From Pelagibius sp. (GTDB taxonomy: Bacteria; Pseudomonadota; Alphaproteobacteria; Kiloniellales; Kiloniellaceae): DNA of 64,000 nucleotides. The DNA lies in the NCBI GenBank assembly GCA_028280305.1, contig JANQMC010000034.1, positions 1 to 64,000 on the forward strand, written 5' to 3'. Below are positions 49,672 through 59,600 of the stretch, piece after piece (positions within the stretch are counted from its first letter, which is position 1; every line of letters begins with the position of its first letter). Under the pieces are notes generated by a model, which saw nothing but the letters and a program-made list of their open reading frames with translations, was not told the DNA's origin and ran no database searches. The position numbers and the translations under genes were made by a program.

Positions 49672-50981
49672 CAGATCAACTCCAGACGCTTGATTTCAAG
49701 GTAGCGATTGATGATCTCCGGGCCGATCTGTTCGGCCTTTACGTCCAGGCAATGCACGCCCATGCGCCGCAGGCGCTCCATCACGATGCGCCGTTCCCGC
49801 AGGAATTCGTCTGCGATGACCGACTTGGACATGGCATTCACATTTATGGGGTCTCCGTCCACGGTTTCATCCAGGGTGGAGTCCTGCAGGCAGACGAAGA
49901 GCACGAGGTGCCGGGCGGCCAGGCGCTCTATGTTCTCCACCATCAACTCGGCGGTGATGGTGTCCACGAACTCGGTCTGGAGGATAACGAGAGATCGCCG
50001 GTTGAGGCGCCCGGCCAGGGCCGAAAGACCGAGGGTGAAGTTGGTCTCATCGGGGCTGTAGCTCAGCTCGGACGCGGCTTTCTGCAGACGCCAGAAGGTT
50101 CCGACCCCGCCCGTCGGCTGGCTGAACAGGCGCACGCGGGAATCGAAACCGAAGACGCCGATACGGTCGCCGGCGCGCAGCGAGACATAGCCAAGCTGCA
50201 GGCTGGCATTGACGGCGTGGTCCAGCTTGCTGATGCCTTGCAGCGGCTCGCTCATCAGATGACCGGTATCGAAAGCCAGTACGATCTGATGGTTGCGCTC
50301 GGTTCGGAACTCCTTGCAGACCAGGCTGCGGTGGCGGGCCGAGTGCTTCCAGTCGATGGAGCGGTGGTCGAGACCGGGAACATAGTCGCGCAGGGCTTCG
50401 AACTCCGAGCCTTCGCCCTGCTGGCGCTGCGCCTTGATGCCGAAAAAAGCGTTGGGATCGGAGAATTGGATGGCGGTTTGCCGGACACCGCGGATGTTCG
50501 GGGTGACCGAGAGTTCTGCGTCGATCGGCACCACGTGAACGGCGCGCACCAGCCCGAGAGGGCCGGACCAGCGCAGCCAGAGCCGCTCGATCACCGCCGT
50601 GCCTCGCTGTTTGGGTTGCAAGGGGAAGGGCAGTATGGCGGTTCCCTGGGCGTTCAGGGGTGCCAGCAGAGGCGAGGGGCGTTCGATCAGACCGTTCACA
50701 TCGCAGACCGCTTCGATGGTCGCCCGGCGTTGCGTCATCGCCTGCAGGCGTACCCCCAAGGTCTCGGTCTCTCCGATGAAGAGAACTTTCGGGATCTTCA
50801 GATCGATATCCAGGCGACCCGGGGAGAGCATCAAAACGCTGTCGGTCAGCAGCGCGAAGCCCGACAGGAACAGCAAGGCGACAACAAAGGGCCAGTACGA
50901 TTCTTCCGCCAACAGCACACCAAAGGCCAGCGGAACACCGGCGGCAAAGAGGGTGACAGCGCGGAAGGTCGGGCGGATCAT
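49671..50981 (-). CDS. DUF58 domain-containing protein
   Basis: This 436-residue protein has two N-terminal membrane helices (about 7-47), a beta-rich middle region and the DUF58 core, [27 protein letters not shown] near 198-224, followed by a von Willebrand-A-like part ([10 protein letters not shown]). DUF58 proteins pair with MoxR ATPases, which are thought to act as chaperones or metal-insertion motors for VWA partners. Here the MoxR gene is immediately upstream, with an ATGA overlap. Confidence 0.88.
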   Translation of the reverse strand: MIRPTFRAVTLFAAGVPLAFGVLLAEESYWPFVVALLFLSGFALLTDSVLMLSPGRLDIDLKIPKVLFIGETETLGVRLQAMTQRRATIEAVCDVNGLIERPSPLLAPLNAQGTAILPFPLQPKQRGTAVIERLWLRWSGPLGLVRAVHVVPIDAELSVTPNIRGVRQTAIQFSDPNAFFGIKAQRQQGEGSEFEALRDYVPGLDHRSIDWKHSARHRSLVCKEFRTERNHQIVLAFDTGHLMSEPLQGISKLDHAVNASLQLGYVSLRAGDRIGVFGFDSRVRLFSQPTGGVGTFWRLQKAASELSYSPDETNFTLGLSALAGRLNRRSLVILQTEFVDTITAELMVENIERLAARHLVLFVCLQDSTLDETVDGDPINVNAMSKSVIADEFLRERRIVMERLRRMGVHCLDVKAEQIGPEIINRYLEIKRLELI

Positions 50982-51934
50982 CGCGGGGCGGGCACCTGGT
51001 CGAGGATCTGACGGATCAGAATGTCGGGCTGCAAGCCCTCGATCTCGGCACCCGGCGCCAGGACAATGCGGTGGCGCAGAGCCGGCAGGGCAATGAATTT
51101 CACGTCATCGGGAATGACGTAGTCGCGTCCGTTTATGGCAGCGTAAGCGCGGGCGGCGGTCGCGATCATGTTTGCCGAGCGGGGTGAGGCGCCGAATTCC
51201 AGCGACTCGTGTTCGCGGGTGGCGCGCACCACATCGACGATATAGTCGACGATGTCGTCTGAAAGCCGCAGCTCTGAGATAGCGCCCCGCATGGCCCCCA
51301 GGGTCGCCGGATCGGCGACCTGTTCCAGGCCGAAGTCGGATACCTCCGGCATGACACTGCGGTGGCCGTGGCGGGCGACGATGGCGCGTTCCTCGTCGCG
51401 CGCGGGATAGTCCAGGATATGCTTGAAGAGAAAACGGTCGAGTTGTGCTTCGGGCAGGGGATAGGTTCCCTGCTGTTCGATCGGGTTCTGGGTGGCGATC
51501 ACCATGAAATTCTCACCCAGGGAATGTGTCGATCCGTCGATGGTCACCGCCCGCTCGTGCATGGCCTGGAGCAGAGCTGCCTGGGTTTTCGGCGGAGTCC
51601 GGTTGATCTCGTCCGCCAGGAGGATCTGGCTGAAGATCGGTCCCTTGGTGAGTACGAAACCGCTGGTCTGGAAATTGAAGATGTTGGTGCCCAGAACGTC
51701 GCCGGGCATCAGGTCCGGGGTGAACTGGATCCGTCCGAACTGCAGGGAAACCGACGCGGCAAAGGATTGGGCGAGCAGCGTTTTGGCGGTGCCCGGAACA
51801 CCCTCCAGCAGAACATGCCCTTCAGACAGAAGGGCGACGATCATCAGGTCAAGCGCGGCGTCCTGTCCGACCACGGTTTTGCGAACCTGCTCGCGTATCC
51901 GAGCGCAAACCGTTTGGATCGGCTCTATGTCCAT
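50978..51934 (-). CDS. MoxR-family AAA+ ATPase
   Basis: This 318-residue ATPase has Walker A GVPGTAKT near 44-51, Walker [23 protein letters not shown] near 105 and sensor 1 [25 protein letters not shown] near 145, all typical MoxR. The ATG at 51934 has AGGAGA seven bases upstream, although it lies 86 nt inside the preceding DUF4350 gene. It probably remodels or activates the DUF58 partner encoded next to it. Confidence 0.93.
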   Translation of the reverse strand: MDIEPIQTVCARIREQVRKTVVGQDAALDLMIVALLSEGHVLLEGVPGTAKTLLAQSFAASVSLQFGRIQFTPDLMPGDVLGTNIFNFQTSGFVLTKGPIFSQILLADEINRTPPKTQAALLQAMHERAVTIDGSTHSLGENFMVIATQNPIEQQGTYPLPEAQLDRFLFKHILDYPARDEERAIVARHGHRSVMPEVSDFGLEQVADPATLGAMRGAISELRLSDDIVDYIVDVVRATREHESLEFGASPRSANMIATAARAYAAINGRDYVIPDDVKFIALPALRHRIVLAPGAEIEGLQPDILIRQILDQVPAPR

Positions 51935-53222
51935 GAATCATCTCCTGTTTCCATCGGTAAAGGCGCCGCGCGGCGCGCAGGTAGTGTTGCAGAGGCGGGT
52001 TCAGCTGTTGGGTTGCTGCCGCGGCGCGGCTGCTGACCTCGCTGTAGCGCAGGCTGGTGCCGCGCGCCTCGCCGACCCGGTCAAGCCAGCGTGTGAGATC
52101 ATGTTCATCCAGATCGCGCGGAATGTTCATATGGCGTCCGAGATCGCGCAGGCAGGCATCGTGATAGCGGCGCAGGATGTCCGGCAGGTTGCCGGCATAT
52201 TCGAAGAGGCTGGCGGTGTTGTCGATCAATCCACGCTTGCCGGCTTCCAGCCGTGGCGGGGTCGGCAAGGGCGCGCCGAAGCGGCCCGCCGCCGCCCAAA
52301 CCAGGATGCCGACCGCGGCCAGCATCTGCAGGGCGGCGAGGTTCAGCGGAAAGCTGAGAAGACTGCGCCATAGATCCGGCGAAGTGGTGAAGCCGTGCAC
52401 GGCTTCATCGAAGACGACCGTGCCGCCGACCGGTAGCAGCGCCTCAATCAGCGCGACCGCAAAGAGGGCATTGTCGCCCTCGTCGATGCCGCTGTTTGAG
52501 ATCACATCGGGGTCGGACAAAATCCAGTAGGTTGTGCCTCGGTGGCGCACTTCACCGAGCAGAATGCCCTCATCGCTTTCCACGATTGGGGCGATGTCGT
52601 CGGACCGCATCAACTGGGCTTCGCTGATACTTGGTTCGATATCCCAGTCGGCGCCGCGCCAGGTCTGCGGCGTTTCGCTGCGGATGATCTCTGCATCATC
52701 CACGACCATGGACAGAACCTGTTCAGGCGTTGAATCGTTCAGCAGACGCATCTCCGCAAGCCAGCGCTGGTTCGGGAAGTCCGGGCGTCCGGCCCACTTC
52801 GGCAGGACGATCAAAACGGTCCAGGCTTCCCGCATGGTCTCAAGAGCCTGCACGGCGTCGCTGGTGATGTGGGGCTGTGCGGTTACCAGCAGCCCGTACT
52901 CCCCGGCTTTCTCCGCCGAAGCGTTGCGGCTGACGAGAAGGGGAATTTCGAGATCTTTCAGGATTTCGGTCCAGGCACGGTGACCGATGGCCGAATCGGA
53001 ATAGGCATTGGTGCCGAAGGTCCGCTCGCTCTGGGGATCGGAAAAAACGGCAAGCAACGTTGCCGTTGCAAAGCAGAGAATGCCGACCACCACAAGAATG
53101 GCGACGGCCTGAAAGGAGAAGACGCCCCCACCCGGCCCCGAGCCACCCGGTCCAATACCACCCGGCCCTGTCTCACCGGGTGCTTCGGGCCGACCGCCGC
53201 TGCTTGCGGGAATCTGGCTCAT
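51849..53222 (-). CDS. DUF4350 domain-containing membrane protein
   Basis: This 457-residue protein starts with a Gly/Pro-rich cytoplasmic stretch ([15 protein letters not shown]), a membrane helix near 38-60, a periplasmic DUF4350 domain ([21 protein letters not shown] near 78) and a second helix near 285-310, then a basic tail. Its last 86 nt overlap the MoxR gene in another frame. It belongs to the DUF4129-MoxR-DUF58 module, whose task is not established. The start overlaps the DUF4129 stop (ATGA). Confidence 0.82.
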   Translation of the reverse strand: MSQIPASSGGRPEAPGETGPGGIGPGGSGPGGGVFSFQAVAILVVVGILCFATATLLAVFSDPQSERTFGTNAYSDSAIGHRAWTEILKDLEIPLLVSRNASAEKAGEYGLLVTAQPHITSDAVQALETMREAWTVLIVLPKWAGRPDFPNQRWLAEMRLLNDSTPEQVLSMVVDDAEIIRSETPQTWRGADWDIEPSISEAQLMRSDDIAPIVESDEGILLGEVRHRGTTYWILSDPDVISNSGIDEGDNALFAVALIEALLPVGGTVVFDEAVHGFTTSPDLWRSLLSFPLNLAALQMLAAVGILVWAAAGRFGAPLPTPPRLEAGKRGLIDNTASLFEYAGNLPDILRRYHDACLRDLGRHMNIPRDLDEHDLTRWLDRVGEARGTSLRYSEVSSRAAAATQQLNPPLQHYLRAARRLYRWKQEMIHGHRADPNGLRSDTRAGSQNRGRTGRRA

Positions 53223-54028
53223 CGCGCCGCTTCACCTTGTCCGCTGAATTGCAGAAAGTCCTGCCGGCATTGATCGTAGTCCGGGCCGGCCGCATCGCGT
53301 CCACCGAAGTGTTTGATTTCCGAAAGCGAGACCATGCGGGACAAAGGTTCGACCACGGCCGGCGGCACCGGCGCCAGTTGCAGCACCTCGCGGCCGGTAA
53401 GGGCCGGTGCGATTCGCGCGCCCAGTTCTCGTCTCAAGCGATCCATGGCAACCAGAAGCAGAAGGTGGATGGCTTCCGCGAAACGGCCCTGGGCAGCCAG
53501 AGCGTCGGCTTCTTCCAGGCTGCGGTCGACAACCGCTTTCTGCATGTCGAAAAGCGGCGTCTCAACCAGAGTCGCGGAGGGCTGCTGTTTCGATTTGCGT
53601 TTCAGTTTGAAGCCGGTGCGGTTCTGCAGGGCATTGAACAAAAAGACCGCCACCATCACGACGAGAATCGCGGCGATGGTCCAGAGGAAGGCTTCTATCA
53701 CCCAGGGCGGCAATCGCAGGGGTTCGCCACGCTCTTCAACCTCGGGCGGGGCCGGTCTTTCAGTCTGGTAGTTGCCGGAATCCAGCACCCTGTCGCGGCT
53801 TTCGCGGATCTGCGCCGGATCGCTCAAACTCTGGGCCTGACCGGCGCCGGGTGCTATCAGTCCGCCGCAGACCGCTACCGCGATCATGATGCCGCAGAGG
53901 CAGAAGCGGCGCAGCACGGCCTTGGTCCGCTGCCAAGCGACGCCGCACTGCTGCTTCGATGCCTTGGGCATACCCTGGGCCGGCCCCTTCCATTCGGAGG
54001 GGCTATGTCCGTTCAACTGAAAGTTCAT
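53219..54028 (-). CDS. DUF4129 domain-containing membrane protein
   Basis: This 269-residue protein has a hydrophobic N-terminal segment (about 41-66) ending in a signal-peptide-like AQA, a second helix near 108-132, and a C-terminal DUF4129-type domain with ALAAQGRFAEAIHLLLLVAMDRL near 178 and LTGREVLQLAP near 209. It is the first gene of the six-gene operon. The start is uncertain: AGAGGGG lies too close to the ATG at 54028, and an ATG at 53971 is an alternative. Confidence 0.78.
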   Translation of the reverse strand: MNFQLNGHSPSEWKGPAQGMPKASKQQCGVAWQRTKAVLRRFCLCGIMIAVAVCGGLIAPGAGQAQSLSDPAQIRESRDRVLDSGNYQTERPAPPEVEERGEPLRLPPWVIEAFLWTIAAILVVMVAVFLFNALQNRTGFKLKRKSKQQPSATLVETPLFDMQKAVVDRSLEEADALAAQGRFAEAIHLLLLVAMDRLRRELGARIAPALTGREVLQLAPVPPAVVEPLSRMVSLSEIKHFGGRDAAGPDYDQCRQDFLQFSGQGEAAR

Positions 54029-54180
54029 CCCCTCTCGGGTATAGCCTGCCGGGAAGGGGCAATCTATCGCGAAGTTTTGCCGCCGCCGTTTCCGCTCCGC
54101 TCTGGCGCCGTCGGGCTGCTTCCAGTAAGGGAACAGTCGCGCTTTCTTTTGTCGTAAGAGACAGAGTCGTTCTGCATACT

Positions 54181-55128
54181 ATGGTATCGAATCCCTCCTC
54201 GTCGTCCGGACTGCCGCCTTTGAAGGTGGTTTGCTTTGGGGCCTGCCATCTTGACCGTAAGGCACAGGCCGCGCGGCCTTTCGTGACCGCGGCATCCAAT
54301 CCGGTGGCGATTGAGAGTTGTTTTGGCGGCGTCGCCCGCAACGTCGCTGAGAATCTGGGCCGCCTGGGTGTGCGGGCCGTGCTTGTCAGCCGCATCGGCG
54401 AAGATGCCGAGGGCCTGGCCGTCCTTGAGAGCCTGGACAACCTGCCCATCGACCACAGCCACCTCAGCCGGTCGGCCACATCGCCGACGGCTTTCCATTT
54501 GATTGCCCTGGAGCCGGAAGGCGAGATGCTGGTCGCGGTGGCGGACATGCGCATCTATGATGAGATCGAACCGATTGTGTTACAGCAGCTTCCGGATGAT
54601 CTCTGGTCTGCCGAGGCGATCTTCGCCGATTGCAACCTGCCGCCGGAGAGCCTGGCCTACATCGCCGCCAAGGCCGGTGCGTCTTGCCCGCTGGCTGTGA
54701 ACGGCGTTTCGCCGGCCAAGGTGCTGCGGTGTAAAGCAGTGCTTTCCGAGACGGCCTTTCTCTTTGTGAACCTGCAAGAAGCCATGGCGCTGGTCGGGGA
54801 GAGCGGAGGCGACGCCACGCCGGAGGCCGCTGCCGCTGCCCTGCGGGCACTCGGAGTCGGCGAGGTCGTGATTACCCTGGGTGCAGAAGGTCTCTTGGTC
54901 GCCGGCGCGCAGACCTGCCAGCGACTGGAGAGTCTTCCCGGGCCTTTGCGGGATGTTACCGGCGCTGGTGATGCCCTGGCCGCGGCCTATCTGGAGGCGC
55001 GTTTGCGGGACCTCGCGCCGGAGGCGGCTGCGGCGCGAGCCCTCGCCGCTGCGCGGTTGACCGTCGATTGCGCCGAGAGCGTTTGCCCTGACCTGTCATT
55101 GGAAAAACTGGAGCGCATGACCGCATGA
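54181..55128 (+). CDS. psuK: PfkB-family pseudouridine kinase
   Basis: This 315-residue sugar kinase has an N-terminal GACHLDRKAQA, the PfkB motif GGVARNVAENLGRLGV near 44-59 and the C-terminal signature RDVTGAGDALAAAYLEARL, with the catalytic Asp in GAGD near residue 262. The next gene is pseudouridine-5'-phosphate glycosidase with an ATGA overlap, which identifies the substrate as pseudouridine. No ribosome site precedes ATG 54181, so a TTG/GTG start near 54219-54225 is possible. It is divergent from the DUF4129 operon. Confidence 0.87.
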   Translation: MVSNPSSSSGLPPLKVVCFGACHLDRKAQAARPFVTAASNPVAIESCFGGVARNVAENLGRLGVRAVLVSRIGEDAEGLAVLESLDNLPIDHSHLSRSATSPTAFHLIALEPEGEMLVAVADMRIYDEIEPIVLQQLPDDLWSAEAIFADCNLPPESLAYIAAKAGASCPLAVNGVSPAKVLRCKAVLSETAFLFVNLQEAMALVGESGGDATPEAAAAALRALGVGEVVITLGAEGLLVAGAQTCQRLESLPGPLRDVTGAGDALAAAYLEARLRDLAPEAAAARALAAARLTVDCAESVCPDLSLEKLERMTA

Positions 55129-56102
55129 GCCGGACCATCATGACAATAGATTCAGAGCGCTTGGCAGTTCATCCCGAGGTCAGCGAGGCGCTGGCGGAAG
55201 GGCGGGCGGTCGTGGCGCTGGAATCGACCATCATCACGCACGGCATGCCGTTTCCCCGCAATCTGGAAACCGCGCTGGCGGTGGAGAGCGACATCCGCGC
55301 AGGCGGCGCGGTACCGGCGACCATTGCGATCCTCGACGGCCGCATCCGGGTGGGTCTGGAGGAAACGGAACTGCGCCGCCTCGCCGACATGAAGGCGGTG
55401 GCAAAGGTCAGCCGTGCCGACCTTCCGGCGGTATTGGCCGCGGGTCAGGCGGGTTCGACCACGGTTGCCGCCACCATGATCTGCGCGGCTCTTGCCGGGA
55501 TCCGTATCTTTGCGACCGGCGGCATCGGCGGTGTTCACCGCGGCGCCGAGTTCAGCTTCGACGTTTCCGCCGACCTTCAGGAACTGTCCCGCAGCCCGGT
55601 CGCCGTGGTCTGTGCCGGCGCCAAGGCGATCCTCGACCTGCCCAAGACTTTGGAGGTGCTGGAGACCCTGGGGGTACCGGTCATCGGCTTCGGCAGCGAT
55701 GCCTTTCCGGCCTTCTACAGCCGCGAGAGTGGCCTTGCCGCGCCACTGCGTTGCGACAGCGCGGAACAGGTGGCTTCGGTCATGGCGGTCAAGTGGGGGC
55801 TCGGTCCTGCTGATGGTCCCACGGATGGTCCCAATAATGGTCTGGGCGGTGGTCTGGTGATCGCCAATCCGATCCCGGTTGCGGATGAAATTCCGGCCGC
55901 GGCGATGGAAGCGAACATCCAGACTGCGTTGCAAGAAGCTTCGGCGCAGGGCATTCAAGGGAAGGACGTGACGCCGTTCCTGCTTGGACGCCTGGAAGCC
56001 CTGACCGAAGGCGCGAGCCTGACCGCCAACATCGCTCTGGTACGCAACAACGCGCGCCTGGCAGCAGCGATCGCCGGTGCTTACAGTGCCGAGGGTTCTT
56101 AA
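55125..56102 (+). CDS. psuG: Pseudouridine-5'-phosphate glycosidase
   Basis: This 325-residue enzyme splits the C-C glycosidic bond of pseudouridine 5'-phosphate to uracil and ribose 5-phosphate. Hallmarks are ALESTIITHGMPFPRNLETA near 35-53, TTVAATMICAALAGIRIFATGGIGGVHRG near 110-138 with catalytic Lys in CAGAKAILDLPKTLE near 161-175, and ETLGVPVIGFGSDAFPAFYSR. It follows psuK directly. A stretch reading GPADGPTDGPNNGLGGG near 228-244 is a slightly expanded loop. Its stop overlaps the convergent methyltransferase stop (TTAA). Confidence 0.94.
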   Translation: MSRTIMTIDSERLAVHPEVSEALAEGRAVVALESTIITHGMPFPRNLETALAVESDIRAGGAVPATIAILDGRIRVGLEETELRRLADMKAVAKVSRADLPAVLAAGQAGSTTVAATMICAALAGIRIFATGGIGGVHRGAEFSFDVSADLQELSRSPVAVVCAGAKAILDLPKTLEVLETLGVPVIGFGSDAFPAFYSRESGLAAPLRCDSAEQVASVMAVKWGLGPADGPTDGPNNGLGGGLVIANPIPVADEIPAAAMEANIQTALQEASAQGIQGKDVTPFLLGRLEALTEGASLTANIALVRNNARLAAAIAGAYSAEGS

Positions 56103-56776
56103 AGCCGCTCCGCCACAAGGTGCCAGTGATAGGAACCGGGGCGCTCGTGTTCGCAGTCGACGAGCGACAGCAGCTCGAAGTCTTCGAACAGATTCACTAG
56201 TTCACCCGCCTTGCAATAATAGTGCGGATGGTTCTTGTCACCGTCGCCCGCGTCGCTGACCACGAAGGTGTGTGGCGCGACTTCTACACCGATGCCATAG
56301 TTGGCGTTGCGTTTCGACAGCATGGTCCCCTGGAAAAGGCCGCCAGGCTTCAATACGCGGTGGATCTCCGCAATGCTGCGCGCCACCACCTCGCCGTCGC
56401 CGTGATAGATGACATTGAAGGACAGTACATAGTCGAAACTGGCGTCGTCGTAGGGTAGGGCCGTCATCAAGCCTTGTCGGCAAGTGATCTCAAGACCATG
56501 CTCTGTTGCCTGATTGGCCGCGAACTCGAGGCCGGAAGGACTGGCGTCCATCGCGTGAACGTCAAAACCCTCGCTGGCGAGGTAACAGGCGTGCCGCCCG
56601 ACCCCGCAGCCAAGATCAAGAATGCTGTGGCAATTTCTTGAATGCAACAGAGGTACGATTGCGGCGACGTCGGGATCAGGATTGAGCCAATCCGCCCGGC
56701 CGCTCTCGCTCTGCCAGCGGTTTTCCCAAGCTTCGTGAGCGGTGGCCGATTGGTTGGTGAGGGCACTTTCCTGCAT
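56099..56776 (-). CDS. Class I SAM-dependent methyltransferase
   Basis: This 225-residue enzyme has the SAM motif ILDLGCGVGRHACYLASEGF near 51-70, an acidic residue after strand 2 (HAMDASPSGL) and LPYDDASFDYVLSFNVIYHGD near 105-125. It resembles TehB/UbiE-like small-molecule methyltransferases. A GGAGAAGC site precedes ATG 56776. It lies 52 bp downstream of phnE on the same strand, so it may be transcribed with the phosphonate importer, though its substrate is unknown. Confidence 0.85.
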   Translation of the reverse strand: MQESALTNQSATAHEAWENRWQSESGRADWLNPDPDVAAIVPLLHSRNCHSILDLGCGVGRHACYLASEGFDVHAMDASPSGLEFAANQATEHGLEITCRQGLMTALPYDDASFDYVLSFNVIYHGDGEVVARSIAEIHRVLKPGGLFQGTMLSKRNANYGIGVEVAPHTFVVSDAGDGDKNHPHYYCKAGELVNLFEDFELLSLVDCEHERPGSYHWHLVAERL

Positions 56777-56828
56777 GGCTGCTTCTCCGTGGGTTGGGTT
56801 TCGCGAAGGCTCTCTCTCGCCGGCCTGC

Positions 56829-57656
56829 TCACATGATGCGGTGCCGCAGCCGGCTGCTCAGACGCTCGACCAGCAGGACGAGAACGAAGATGCAGACGAT
56901 GATCGTCGCGGCTGTCGGGTACTCGAAGAGGTCCATGGCCACTTTCAGCTCAATACCAATGCCGCCGGCGCCGACGAGCCCAAGGACAACGGAGGAGCGC
57001 GTCGCCTTCTCGAGACTGAACAGCCCGGTGTTTATAAAGGATGGCATCGAGGCCGGAATGACGGCGCTGCAGATGACACCGCTGGGGCTGGCGCCGAGAG
57101 CGGTCAGCGCCTCTTGAGGGCCGGGCTCGGTTTCTTCCATAGCCTCGGCGAAGAACTTTCCGCAGAAACCCATGGTATCGACCATCAACGCCAAGGTGCC
57201 GGCAAAGGGTCCGAGCCCGACGGTAACGACGAAGAACAGAGCCCAGACAAGGTCGGGGACAGTGCGAAACCAGGAGATCAGGCCTCTAGACAGATAGTAG
57301 ATGGCCGGGTGCGGTGACAGGCGACGGGTTGCCAAGACCGCCAGCGGCAGGCTGAAGGCGACGCCCAAGGCGGTCCCGACCAAAGCCATCTGAAAGGTTT
57401 CAAGGAGCGCCTTGCCGATCGGCACGATTCGGCTGATGTCCGGCGGCACCATACGCGCAAAGAGGTCGGCCATCTGGGGCAGCCCCTCAACAAACCCGGA
57501 TATCGAGATTTTCGAACCTTCCAGCGCGAGGATAAAGAACCCCAGCGCCAGAAGGTAGACCAGGAAAGCGGGAATGCCGGGACGCTCGAGACGCGCCGGC
57601 AGGGCGAGCTCGTTTGGGCTTTGCCCTAACGCCTGGTCAGGAGGTTGATTGACCAT
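56829..57656 (-). CDS. phnE: Phosphonate ABC transporter permease PhnE
   Basis: This 275-residue inner-membrane permease has about six helices and the PhnE permease motif EALTALGASPSGVICSAVIPASMP near 180-203, with ATRSSVVLGLVGAGGIGIEL near 221. It forms the channel of the PhnCDE importer, downstream of phnC by 37 bp. Only one permease gene is present, as is usual for PhnE homodimers. Confidence 0.92.
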   Translation of the reverse strand: MVNQPPDQALGQSPNELALPARLERPGIPAFLVYLLALGFFILALEGSKISISGFVEGLPQMADLFARMVPPDISRIVPIGKALLETFQMALVGTALGVAFSLPLAVLATRRLSPHPAIYYLSRGLISWFRTVPDLVWALFFVVTVGLGPFAGTLALMVDTMGFCGKFFAEAMEETEPGPQEALTALGASPSGVICSAVIPASMPSFINTGLFSLEKATRSSVVLGLVGAGGIGIELKVAMDLFEYPTAATIIVCIFVLVLLVERLSSRLRHRIM

Positions 57657-57693
57657 AGGCTTGATCCTGAGCAGGTTTCGGGCAAAAGCGGCT

Positions 57694-58500
57694 TCATTGG
57701 TAGATCGACTTCAAGGTCGCCAAGTTCTGACCCGCGCTAACGCCGTCCAATACCTTGCGTCCGCTCTGCAGGGCGATCAGGTGATCAGCGAAGTCGAGGG
57801 CGTGGTTCAGGTGATGGGAGGTGAAGAACAGTGTTACGTTCTGGTCCTGCATCAAGTTGGCGAAGAGGGCCATGACGTCCTCGCCGGCGGCGGGATCGAG
57901 GCTGGCGACGGGTTCGTCTGCAAAGACCATATGTGGCCGCTGCATCAGCGCCCTGGCGATGGCGACGCGCTGCGATTGACCGCCGGAGAGTGTGTCCGCC
58001 CGCTTTGCCGCCTGATCGGCCAGGCCGACCAAGTCAAGGCAATGCATGGCCTCTTCCCGGTCTTCGGTTCTGGCAAGCCCCTGAAACCATGTGCTTGGCC
58101 CACCGCGCCGCGCCTGCGCTCCGTGGAGCACGTTGCTGAGGACGGAGAGGCGGGGCACAAGATTGTGTCTCTGGAAAACAAAACCAACTCTCGCTCTGAG
58201 GCGACGCAGGGCCCGGCCATTGAGCTTTGTAATGTCGCTGCCAAGCAGGCGTATTGTGCCCCCGTCGGGGTCCAGCAAACGCAGGCAGCAGCGCATCAGC
58301 GTTGATTTTCCCGAACCATTGGCGCCTATCAGAGCGACCGAACGCCCCTTGGCTATTTCCAGATCCACGCCACAGAGAATCTCGACGCCGCCAAAGCTCT
58401 TGCGGAGCCCGCGCAGAGCCAGATCTGGAAAGGCCCCGGCTGCCGTTTTGGGGCGCGCCGGGACCGCTTCAAGGGTTGCGTCGAGGGACGTGACCGCCAT
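57694..58500 (-). CDS. phnC: Phosphonate ABC transporter ATP-binding protein PhnC
   Basis: This 268-residue ATPase has Walker A GANGSGKST near 56-64, signature LSGGQSQRVAIARAL near 166 and Walker B MVFADEPVASLDP near 185. RLRARVGFVFQRHNLVPRLSVLSNVLHG is typical of PhnC. The ATG overlaps the phnD stop by one base (TGATG around 58500), so the binding protein and ATPase genes are coupled; longer in-frame readings are unnecessary. Confidence 0.92.
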   Translation of the reverse strand: MAVTSLDATLEAVPARPKTAAGAFPDLALRGLRKSFGGVEILCGVDLEIAKGRSVALIGANGSGKSTLMRCCLRLLDPDGGTIRLLGSDITKLNGRALRRLRARVGFVFQRHNLVPRLSVLSNVLHGAQARRGGPSTWFQGLARTEDREEAMHCLDLVGLADQAAKRADTLSGGQSQRVAIARALMQRPHMVFADEPVASLDPAAGEDVMALFANLMQDQNVTLFFTSHHLNHALDFADHLIALQSGRKVLDGVSAGQNLATLKSIYQ

Positions 58501-59384
58501 CAGTTCCCCACAAAGTCGGAATACTGGGGGTAGCCGATCGTTGCGTAGGCATCGCGGATGTACTGATAGTCCCTGTCCTCGACACCGGGCAGGAACTTCA
58601 TCCCTTTGTACTTCTGATTCTCCTCGCCTTTCAGAATAGCGGTGACCAGCTCGTCTGACCTTTCCGCGAAGATGTCGCGCACTTTTTCGACCACTGCCGA
58701 TTCGACGTGCGGGCCGGCGAGGAGCACATCGTTCGGCAGGTCCGGTCCGCGGGCTATCACCTTGAAGGCGCCAGGCTCGAACTCCGTATCCTTGGCGCGT
58801 ACTTTGTCGGTCCAACTGCGGTAATTGACGCCCAGCCCGGCGACGTCGCCGCGCTTCAGTGCTTCATGGCCAACGTTGCGGTGAACGTGCAGGGACTTCA
58901 CGTCGTTGCGTGGATCGAGGCCATAGTCCGCCAGGAGTTGCATTGGTCCGAGATGCCCGGAGGTGGAACCGATGTCGCTGAATGCAACGGTCTCGCCCTT
59001 GAGATCCGCCGGCCCGTTGATACCGCTGTCCGCCATGACGACGATTGCCGAGAAATAGTCCGGCCGGCTGAAGCCAATCACCGGGTAAGCCTTTGTCAGC
59101 TTCCGCATGACAACGTATTCCGCGGGGCCGGTGAGCACGAAGTCGATCTTCTCCGCGCGCAGCGCTTCGGCAGCCGCTGTGCGGCTGGTCACTGGAAAGA
59201 GTTCGACATCCATTCCGCTGGCATCCTTTAGAATGTCAGCAAAGGGCCCGTACTCGCGCTGCAGCGTTTCCAGGCCCTCCACATCGGTCACGGCAAAGCG
59301 TATGGCGTCGGCTGCGTGAGCGGTGGCAGCTGTTACAGTAAGGGCTGCTGCCAGACCGGCGGCCCCGATAATTCTTTTCAACAT
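58500..59384 (-). CDS. phnD: Phosphonate ABC transporter binding protein PhnD
   Basis: This 294-residue periplasmic protein has a signal peptide (residues 1-24, ending AHA) and PhnD features: YGPFADILKDASGMDVELFPVTS near 47, AEALRAEKIDFVLTGPAEYV near 72 and DIGSTSGHLGPMQLLADYGLDP near 128-150. The ATG at 59384 has AAAGGGG upstream and yields a normal signal peptide, unlike a start at 59480. It captures phosphonates or phosphate esters for PhnC and PhnE. Confidence 0.92.
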   Translation of the reverse strand: MLKRIIGAAGLAAALTVTAATAHAADAIRFAVTDVEGLETLQREYGPFADILKDASGMDVELFPVTSRTAAAEALRAEKIDFVLTGPAEYVVMRKLTKAYPVIGFSRPDYFSAIVVMADSGINGPADLKGETVAFSDIGSTSGHLGPMQLLADYGLDPRNDVKSLHVHRNVGHEALKRGDVAGLGVNYRSWTDKVRAKDTEFEPGAFKVIARGPDLPNDVLLAGPHVESAVVEKVRDIFAERSDELVTAILKGEENQKYKGMKFLPGVEDRDYQYIRDAYATIGYPQYSDFVGN

Positions 59385-59600
59385 GTTCGCGCGCCCCTTT
59401 GTTGGTGAAAGCCGGATAGCAAACAAGGGGCAGGCAAAAGAAGAGCTGCCCAGGATCTTTGCTATCTCCCTGCCATCCAAGGGCAGAGCGATGACGCGTG
59501 GATGATGTGAAAGTTATACTGAAGTGACAAAAGCTGGATGAGGCGGTCTATTTGTCCAGCTGTCCGAACCTTTGCCGGAATTCCACTGCAGAGCCGCGAC

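Noticed and set aside
59501-59530. TTGTCAC and CTTTCAC (minus strand) upstream of phnD as a Pho box
   Set aside because: The two repeats are 17 bp apart start to start instead of 11, so the PhoB spacing is wrong.
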